Below, piece after piece: positions 6,348 to 10,764 of a stretch of DNA of 10,764 nucleotides; position 1 is the first letter of the stretch, and every line of letters starts with the position of its first letter. The stretch lies in NCBI GenBank assembly GCA_946541285.1, contig CAMNJG010000034.1, forward strand, positions 1 to 10,764, given 5' to 3'. Below the pieces are notes generated by a model. That model was given only the letters and a program-made list of their open reading frames with translations, had not been told where the DNA came from and ran no database searches. Made by a program: the position numbers and the translations under genes. Origin of the DNA: an uncultured Clostridia bacterium. GTDB lineage: Bacteria > Bacillota > Clostridia > Peptostreptococcales > Anaerovoracaceae.

Positions 6348-7607
6348 TCATCTCCGGATCACTGACGCCACCGCCTGTACCGCGATGCCTTCTTTCCGTC
6401 CGGTAAAACCCAGGCGCTCTGTGGTTGTCGCCTTGACTCCAACCGCGTCTTCCGGCAGGGCCAGGACTGACGCGATATTCTGTTTCATCTGTCCGATATG
6501 CGGGGACAGCTTCGGTGCCTGGGCCATGACGACCGCGTCGACATTGACAATCTGCCAGGAATCTTTTTCCAGGAGTTCCCTGACACGGGAAAGCAGCACC
6601 ATGCTGTCTGCCCCTTCATACGCGGGATCGGTATCCGGAAAATAATAGCCGATATCCCGCAGCGCGCAGGCTCCCAGCAACGCGTCCATGATGGCATGTA
6701 CCAGCACATCCGCGTCAGAATGACCGGCCAGTCCTTTTTCATACGGAATCTCCACGCCGCCCAGGATCAGCTTCCGGTCCTCCGCGAACGCGTGGACATC
6801 AAAGCCGATGCCTGTCCGCGGCAGCTGCGGGAACCACCCGTTTTTCTCCCCTGCGTCCTGCTGTCCGCGCGGTGCCTCACCGCTTCTCCTGCGCAGGATC
6901 AGTTCCGCTTTTTCCACATCCTCTGCTGTCGTGATTTTCAGGTTGTCTTCGCTTCCTTCTACGGCACGGACCTGACAGCCGGCTCTCTCCGCCAGGGAAG
7001 CGTCATCCGTCACGCCGTCCATTTCAGCAGGCTGCCATGTGTCCCCCGGATTTTCCGGGATACCGTACAGCTTTCTCAGCAACTCCGCGTCAAATCCCTG
7101 TGGAGTCTGGACTGCCCTCAGACGGCTTCTTTCCGGTGTTCCGGCGACATACATTCCCGATTCACCGTTTTCCACAAATTTGATGGTATCCTTTACCGGA
7201 ATGACCGGCACCGCCGCGCCGCTTTCATGGACTGCCTCCAGGATACGTGATATGATCCCGCTGTCGGCAAAGGGGCGCGCGCCATCCTGTACCAGGATGA
7301 TCCCGGCCTCCCGGGAGACTGCATCCAGTGCCCGCCGTACCGTATCCGGGCGCTCCTGCCCGCCGGGCAGTATCGCCGTGACCTTCTGCCAGGCATACTC
7401 CTCCGCCAGCTGTCCGCAGCGCGGGACCTGATCTTCCCGCACAGCGATGACGATCTCATCCACCGACGGATGATCTTCGAAATTTTTCACAACCTGTGCC
7501 AGTACCGGCCGGTCTCCCAGCTTCATAAAAATTTTGTCAATTCCGCGCATACGGCGGGCTGAGCCCGCCGCCGCGATAATGACACTGACGTGTTTTCCCT
7601 GAAACAT
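6348..7607 (-). CDS. ispDF: Bifunctional IspD-IspF (MEP pathway)
   Basis: The 419-residue fusion carries two enzymes of the non-mevalonate isoprenoid route. IspD (about 1-240) joins CTP and methylerythritol phosphate; IspF (about 263-419) forms the cyclic diphosphate. IspD shows the nucleotide-binding start IIAAAGSARRM with Lys25, the DGARPF motif (108-113) and VTDDASLAE (199-207). IspF shows the metal ligands Asp270 and His272 (GFDVHAF) and His304 (GHSDADVLVHA), DIGYYFPDTDP, and KATTTERLGFTGRKEGIA (392-409). The two parts are joined by a charged, poorly ordered linker (about 240-262). In many Firmicutes they are separate adjacent genes; fusion is known in some lineages. No good ribosome binding site stands near the ATG: AAAGGA overlaps the end of the upstream PIN/TRAM gene, 13 bases away. 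Translation is probably coupled. Confidence 0.96.
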   Translation of the reverse strand: MFQGKHVSVIIAAAGSARRMRGIDKIFMKLGDRPVLAQVVKNFEDHPSVDEIVIAVREDQVPRCGQLAEEYAWQKVTAILPGGQERPDTVRRALDAVSREAGIILVQDGARPFADSGIISRILEAVHESGAAVPVIPVKDTIKFVENGESGMYVAGTPERSRLRAVQTPQGFDAELLRKLYGIPENPGDTWQPAEMDGVTDDASLAERAGCQVRAVEGSEDNLKITTAEDVEKAELILRRRSGEAPRGQQDAGEKNGWFPQLPRTGIGFDVHAFAEDRKLILGGVEIPYEKGLAGHSDADVLVHAIMDALLGACALRDIGYYFPDTDPAYEGADSMVLLSRVRELLEKDSWQIVNVDAVVMAQAPKLSPHIGQMKQNIASVLALPEDAVGVKATTTERLGFTGRKEGIAVQAVASVIRR

Positions 7608-7626
7608 AAAAAGGGATCATTCCTTT
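7608..7626 (-). promoter_or_regulatory. Unusual coupled ribosome binding site of ispDF
   Basis: AAAGGA (7626-7621) lies in the last codons of the PIN/TRAM gene, 13 bases before the ispDF ATG, further than usual. AAAGG can pair with CCTTT (7614-7610) around a loop that holds the upstream TGA stop. A ribosome finishing the upstream gene would open this pairing, which suggests translational coupling. The pairing is short and the effect is inference. Confidence 0.35.
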
Positions 7627-8723
7627 CTCACAAAGATCATTTTTCCTGCGGAAGTCTGCAGGACACTGGTCACTGTCGCCGTGATCTCCTGGCCGATCAG
7701 GTCAATTCCGTCCTCAACGACAATCATCGTTCCGTCATCCAGATAGGCCAGTGACTGTCCGGGCTCCCTGCCCTGGCGCACCGGCGTGATCTGCATCTGT
7801 TCCCCCGGCAGTACCACCGGCTTCAGATTGTTGGCCAGTTCATTGATATTCAGCACTTCTACGCCTTTGATCGCCGCGACCTTATTGAGATTATAGTCAT
7901 TGGTCACGACCTTGCCGTTCAGGATATCCGCCAGTTCCAGCAGCTTGGCGTCCACTTCCGGAATATCCCTGAGCTTCCGCTCATGATCCGTGTTGTAAAT
8001 CTCCACGCCATACTCTTCCTGAATGTGGTTGAGCACATCCAGTCCGCGCCGTCCCCGGTTCCGCTTGAGCGTATTGGAGGAATCCGCGATATGCCGGAGT
8101 TCCACCAGGACAAATTCCGGGACAACGATCTTGCCTTCGATAAAACCGGTTTTCATGATGTCCGCGATCCGCCCGTCGATGATCACACTGGTATCCAGGA
8201 TCTTGGGCGGCGATGTCCGGTTTTTTCCTTTAGCGGGTTTCGGTGTTTTCTGCGGCCGGGTGTCGTTCAGGGCCTTAAATCCTGAAGTCAGTTCGTCTGC
8301 CTTGCGGGCTGTCAGTGTTGTGCCCAGATATCCCATGATCACATAGACAGCGACAGACAGCGCGATTTTCACCACAGGGATTTCGAGTCCGGCCCAGAGC
8401 TGGCTGATCAGAAACGCGACTACCAGGCCCGCGATCAGGCCGATGGAACCGCAGACAAAGACCCGGACAGGCATCTTGCGGAGTGCCCGGTCGATCTCCT
8501 GGATCAGTCCCGCAGAGCCCCGCTGTACAGCGGGCGCGATCAGATAAAGTATGATTCCGCCTGCAATAGCGCAGATCCCGGTCACCATCAGTCTCAGCTG
8601 ATAGGACAGATCCGGAAGCTGCGGCACTTCTTCAAAAATAAAAAGTATAAGATATGAAAACGCCAGACCGAACAGAAGCCCCACTACCGATAAAATCGCT
8701 CTGTAGATTCGTTTTCCTGCCAT
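7617..8723 (-). CDS. YacL-like membrane PIN/TRAM domain protein
   Basis: The 368-residue protein has four predicted membrane segments (about 8-30, 45-66, 86-108, 116-136) and a Lys/Pro-rich linker (150-173). A PIN nuclease domain follows (about 174-295), then a C-terminal TRAM RNA-binding domain (about 300-368). PIN acidic residues are present: Asp177 in KILDTSVIIDGR, Glu209 in LVELRHIAD, Asp258 in EVDAKLLELA and Asp276 in VVTNDYNLN, so metal-dependent RNA cleavage is possible. The substrate is not known for this family. I chose the ATG at 8723, which has AAGGAGG about six bases upstream; a GTG at 8759 in the same frame lacks such a site. In B. subtilis the homologue yacL follows radA and disA. 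It is the first gene of a unit with ispDF and proS, driven by the promoter that overlaps the radA end. Confidence 0.93.
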   Translation of the reverse strand: MAGKRIYRAILSVVGLLFGLAFSYLILFIFEEVPQLPDLSYQLRLMVTGICAIAGGIILYLIAPAVQRGSAGLIQEIDRALRKMPVRVFVCGSIGLIAGLVVAFLISQLWAGLEIPVVKIALSVAVYVIMGYLGTTLTARKADELTSGFKALNDTRPQKTPKPAKGKNRTSPPKILDTSVIIDGRIADIMKTGFIEGKIVVPEFVLVELRHIADSSNTLKRNRGRRGLDVLNHIQEEYGVEIYNTDHERKLRDIPEVDAKLLELADILNGKVVTNDYNLNKVAAIKGVEVLNINELANNLKPVVLPGEQMQITPVRQGREPGQSLAYLDDGTMIVVEDGIDLIGQEITATVTSVLQTSAGKMIFVRKE

Positions 8724-8794
8724 TTCTCCCTCCTTTCTGTATAAATTTTCCTGAGGCACTGTAAAAACAATACTTTTTCCACGCCTCTCACTGC

Positions 8795-8823
8795 ATTATA
8801 AATCAGCCATTCATGAGCGTCAA
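8795..8823 (-). promoter_or_regulatory. Strong promoter of the yacL-ispDF-proS unit
   Basis: TTGACG (8823-8818), exactly 17 bases, then a perfect TATAAT (8800-8795). The -35 box contains the TGA stop codon of radA. The predicted start is near 8788, with a leader of about 65 bases. No terminator lies between radA and this unit, so read-through from radA adds to it. Confidence 0.87.
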
Positions 8824-10208
8824 CCGATGAGACGGAGAGCCTCCGCGACACTGGAAACGCCCTGGATTTTCAGCTTGCTGCCCCGGTCTGCCTTCGCGGC
8901 GTTTTTTGCCGGCAGAATCACGCCGGCAAAGCCCAGGCGCTCCGCTTCCCTCAGGATCCGGTCGGTATTCTGTACGGACCGCAGTTCTCCGGTCAGCCCG
9001 ATTTCTCCCATGATCAGGGTCCTGGCCGGGGGCAGCTTGCGGGCGTAGGAAGAAAAAATAGCCGCGGCCACAGCCAGGTCGCAGGACGTGCCTTCCGGGC
9101 GGATGCCTCCTACTACGTTGACATACAGATCCTGGCTGGAAAGAGAGAGACCCGCGTGCCGTTCCAGGACTGCCGTAATCATGTTGAGACGCCGGATATC
9201 CGCGCCGATGGCCTGACGGCGCGCGAACCCCGCAGGAGTCGGTGTGGCCAGCGCCTGGATTTCCAGGATCAGTGGCCTCGTCCCTTCGTAAATCGCGGTC
9301 GCCACAGATCCCTCGGTACCGTCCCCCATCTCTTCCATCAGGCTTTCCGAAAGATTCTCCACCGGCATCAGGCCGGCCTGTCCCATTTCAAAAGCCCCAA
9401 TCTCATTGGTTGTCCCAAAACGATTTTTGACTGCCCGCAGGATCCGGAGATTGTAACTGCGCTCTCCGTTAAACTGCAGTACCGTATCCACCAGATGTTC
9501 CACGATTTTCGGGCCGGCCAGGTCACCGGATTTGGTCACGTGCGCGACGATCAGTACCGGAATCCCGTTGCTTTTCCCTGCTTTCATCAGCTCCGCGCCG
9601 CACTCCCTTACCTGCGTCACGGAACCCGGCGCGGAATCCAGCGCGCTGGTGTACATCGTCTGGATGGAATCGATGATCATAAATACCGGCTGCAGTTTCC
9701 GGAACTGTGTCATGATATTTTCCATACTGGTTTCCGAAAGAATGAACAGACGGCCGGAAAGTTCCGGACAGATACGGTCCGCCCGCATCCGCACCTGCTC
9801 TTCGGATTCTTCCCCGCTGACATACAGGACCGTACCGCTGTGCTCCGCGATATAGGCAGCCGCCTGGAGAATCAGTGTCGATTTCCCGATGCCGGGTTCT
9901 CCGGAAATCAGCGTCAGGGAGCCTTTGACAAAGCCTCCGCCCAGCACCCGGTCAAATTCACTGACGCCGGTGACGATCCGGTCGGTTTCACTGGATCTGA
10001 CTTCCCGGAGCGGTACCGGTACCCCGGCCCTGCTGTTTCCGGCTCCGACGGAGGATGAACCGGTCCGGTGCCGGCGGTCTTCCTGTACCGGTGTGATTTT
10101 TTCTTCCACAAAAGAGCCCCAGGCGCCACAGATACAGCGGCCCATCCATTTCGGGCTCTCATAACCGCATTCCTGACAGACAAAAACGGTCTGTACTTTT
10201 TTTGCCAT
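8820..10208 (-). CDS. radA: DNA repair protein RadA/Sms
   Basis: The 462-residue RecA-related ATPase acts on recombination intermediates by moving DNA branches. It has an N-terminal zinc finger (Cys11, Cys14, Cys25, Cys27) and a RecA-like core with Walker A GEPGIGKST (103-111, Lys109) and Walker B around FMIIDSIQT (Asp180). The RadA-specific KNRFG motif is at 261-265. A C-terminal Lon-protease-like domain (about 300-460: DLYVNVVGGIRPEGTSCDLAVAAAIFSS, MGEIGLTGELRSV) completes the protein. The finger is unusual: the second Cys pair is C-I-C, one residue shorter than the usual CxxC. The ATG has GGAGG four bases upstream. I see no clear promoter in the 128 bases between the histidine kinase terminator and this gene. 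disA, the usual next gene in Bacillus, is missing. Confidence 0.97.
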   Translation of the reverse strand: MAKKVQTVFVCQECGYESPKWMGRCICGAWGSFVEEKITPVQEDRRHRTGSSSVGAGNSRAGVPVPLREVRSSETDRIVTGVSEFDRVLGGGFVKGSLTLISGEPGIGKSTLILQAAAYIAEHSGTVLYVSGEESEEQVRMRADRICPELSGRLFILSETSMENIMTQFRKLQPVFMIIDSIQTMYTSALDSAPGSVTQVRECGAELMKAGKSNGIPVLIVAHVTKSGDLAGPKIVEHLVDTVLQFNGERSYNLRILRAVKNRFGTTNEIGAFEMGQAGLMPVENLSESLMEEMGDGTEGSVATAIYEGTRPLILEIQALATPTPAGFARRQAIGADIRRLNMITAVLERHAGLSLSSQDLYVNVVGGIRPEGTSCDLAVAAAIFSSYARKLPPARTLIMGEIGLTGELRSVQNTDRILREAERLGFAGVILPAKNAAKADRGSKLKIQGVSSVAEALRLIG

Positions 10209-10330
10209 ACTTCCTCCCCCTGCAGCTGTTTACGGCCGTCCTTCAAGATTTTTTCACTCCGCCGCGTCCCGGATGATATGCAATGACATGGCTTCACGGC
10301 TTAAATCTGAGACAATGCCGCCCCTGTATG

Positions 10331-10373
10331 AATAAACGGCTGACGGGACAGCTTCCATTTTTCCCGTCAGCCG
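10331..10373 (-). terminator. Probable intrinsic terminator after the histidine kinase gene
   Basis: CGGCTGACGGGA and TCCCGTCAGCCG (10362-10373 and 10337-10348) form a perfect 12-bp stem with a 13-base loop. On the minus strand it is followed by TTTATT, a short, broken T-run. It lies about 75 bases past the kinase stop codon. The stem is certain; the terminator call is moderately strong because the T-run is weak. Confidence 0.65.
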
Positions 10374-10447
10374 GATCAGCTCATAACCAGTGTCCGCTTA
10401 ACCAGATTTTGCCGATACGCATGGATTCCCACCACGCGGCCACAGGA

Positions 10448-10764
10448 TCAGCGTTCCGGGTCACGCAGGGTCCGCTTCAGTTCAAACCAGAAGTCGCTAC
10501 CCTTTCCTTCCTCACTGTCGACGCCATATCTCGCGTCGTGCAGAATAAAGATCTGTTTCACTATGGAAAGCCCCAGTCCGGAACCTTTCTGGGTCCGGCT
10601 GTGGTTCTGGCTGGACTGATAATAACGGTCCCATACCGACTGCAGATCCTCTGTGGAAATCCCCTGCCCGTGGTCGATCACCTCACAGCGCACGCCTTCC
10701 GGACCGAGATCCGTAATCCGCGCCTGGACGTATTTGTCATCACTGGAATAGCGGATCGCATTGC
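10448..10764 (-). CDS. Sensor histidine kinase, C-terminal ATPase part (partial, cut by window edge)
   Basis: The frame is open to the right edge, so the gene starts outside the window; 104 residues are visible. They form the ATP-binding HATPase_c domain. In order there are the N box (NAIRYS, first visible residues), the G1 box DHGQGI (30-35), an F-box-like VWDRYYQ (43-49), the G2 box GSGLGLSIVK (60-69), and a closing YGVDSEEGKGSDFWFEL. All ATP-binding motifs are intact. The sensor part, membrane segments and phospho-accepting His lie upstream and cannot be judged, nor can the partner response regulator. The internal GTG at 10693 is not the start, because the N box lies upstream of it. The gene ends in a short tail (KRTLRDPER), followed by a probable terminator. 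Confidence 0.93.
   Translation of the reverse strand, partial: NAIRYSSDDKYVQARITDLGPEGVRCEVIDHGQGISTEDLQSVWDRYYQSSQNHSRTQKGSGLGLSIVKQIFILHDARYGVDSEEGKGSDFWFELKRTLRDPER

Noticed and set aside
2833..6799. Exact 14-base repeat GAACGCGTGGACAT in the ferredoxin (about 2834) and IspF (about 6785) genes
   Set aside because: Both copies encode VHAF in the same frame with the preferred codons. The IspF copy is the conserved metal-binding motif, so this is coincidence of codon use.
8731..8755. Second promoter-like pair TTTACA-N16-TATACA before the PIN/TRAM gene
   Set aside because: Its transcript would start inside the ribosome binding site, and the ideal promoter at 8795-8823 explains expression.

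Overview
The window looks like chromosomal, mostly housekeeping DNA from a Gram-positive anaerobe of the Clostridia. A Lachnospiraceae-like origin is most likely. The supports are: a clear sigma-A type promoter grammar (TTGACG-N17-TATAAT occurs twice) with strong AAGGAGG ribosome binding sites; the order radA - yacL-type PIN/TRAM gene - ispD/ispF - aminoacyl-tRNA synthetase, a Firmicutes arrangement; an xpaC-telA pair; and a histidine kinase whose C-terminal end (VWDRYYQ, LHDARYGVDS, FWFEL) has a typical clostridial flavour. Base composition looks moderately GC-rich by eye. Every gene I can support lies on the minus strand, so transcription runs from high to low coordinates.

Layout in the direction of transcription: the C-terminal part of a sensor histidine kinase enters from the right edge (10764 to 10448) and is followed by a terminator-like 12-bp stem. 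Next come radA/sms (10208-8820) and a strong promoter whose -35 box spans the radA stop codon. That promoter drives yacL-like PIN/TRAM (8723-7617), a fused ispDF (7607-6348) and proS (6304-4538), which are tightly spaced and probably one operon. A cyclophilin gene (4400-3915) has its own promoter, with a perfect inverted repeat at the predicted mRNA 5' end. Next is a 135-bp intergenic region that can fold into a closing stem with three hairpins, then a terminator, then the ribosome binding site of a DUF4213/DUF364 protein (3779-3036). A single-cluster [4Fe-4S] ferredoxin (2947-2753) has its own promoter and a strong terminator. Finally a two-gene unit, xpaC-like (2555-1293) and telA-like (1274-105), has a near-consensus promoter and a terminator at the left edge.

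How they work together: RadA (recombination intermediate processing), the membrane PIN/TRAM protein, isoprenoid precursor synthesis by the MEP pathway (IspD and IspF steps) and prolyl-tRNA charging form the familiar clostridial housekeeping block. disA, which sits between radA and yacL in Bacillus subtilis, is absent here. XpaC and TelA are usually paired and linked to envelope or toxic-agent stress. The DUF364 protein and the ferredoxin are adjacent and may share read-through transcription; DUF364 proteins have been proposed to bind metals.

I saw no mobile element, CRISPR array, tRNA or rRNA. The best candidate for something undescribed is the structured segment between the cyclophilin gene and the DUF364 gene. 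It has the layout of a cis-acting leader but matches no riboswitch class I can recall. This is a pattern reading without folding or covariation calculations.
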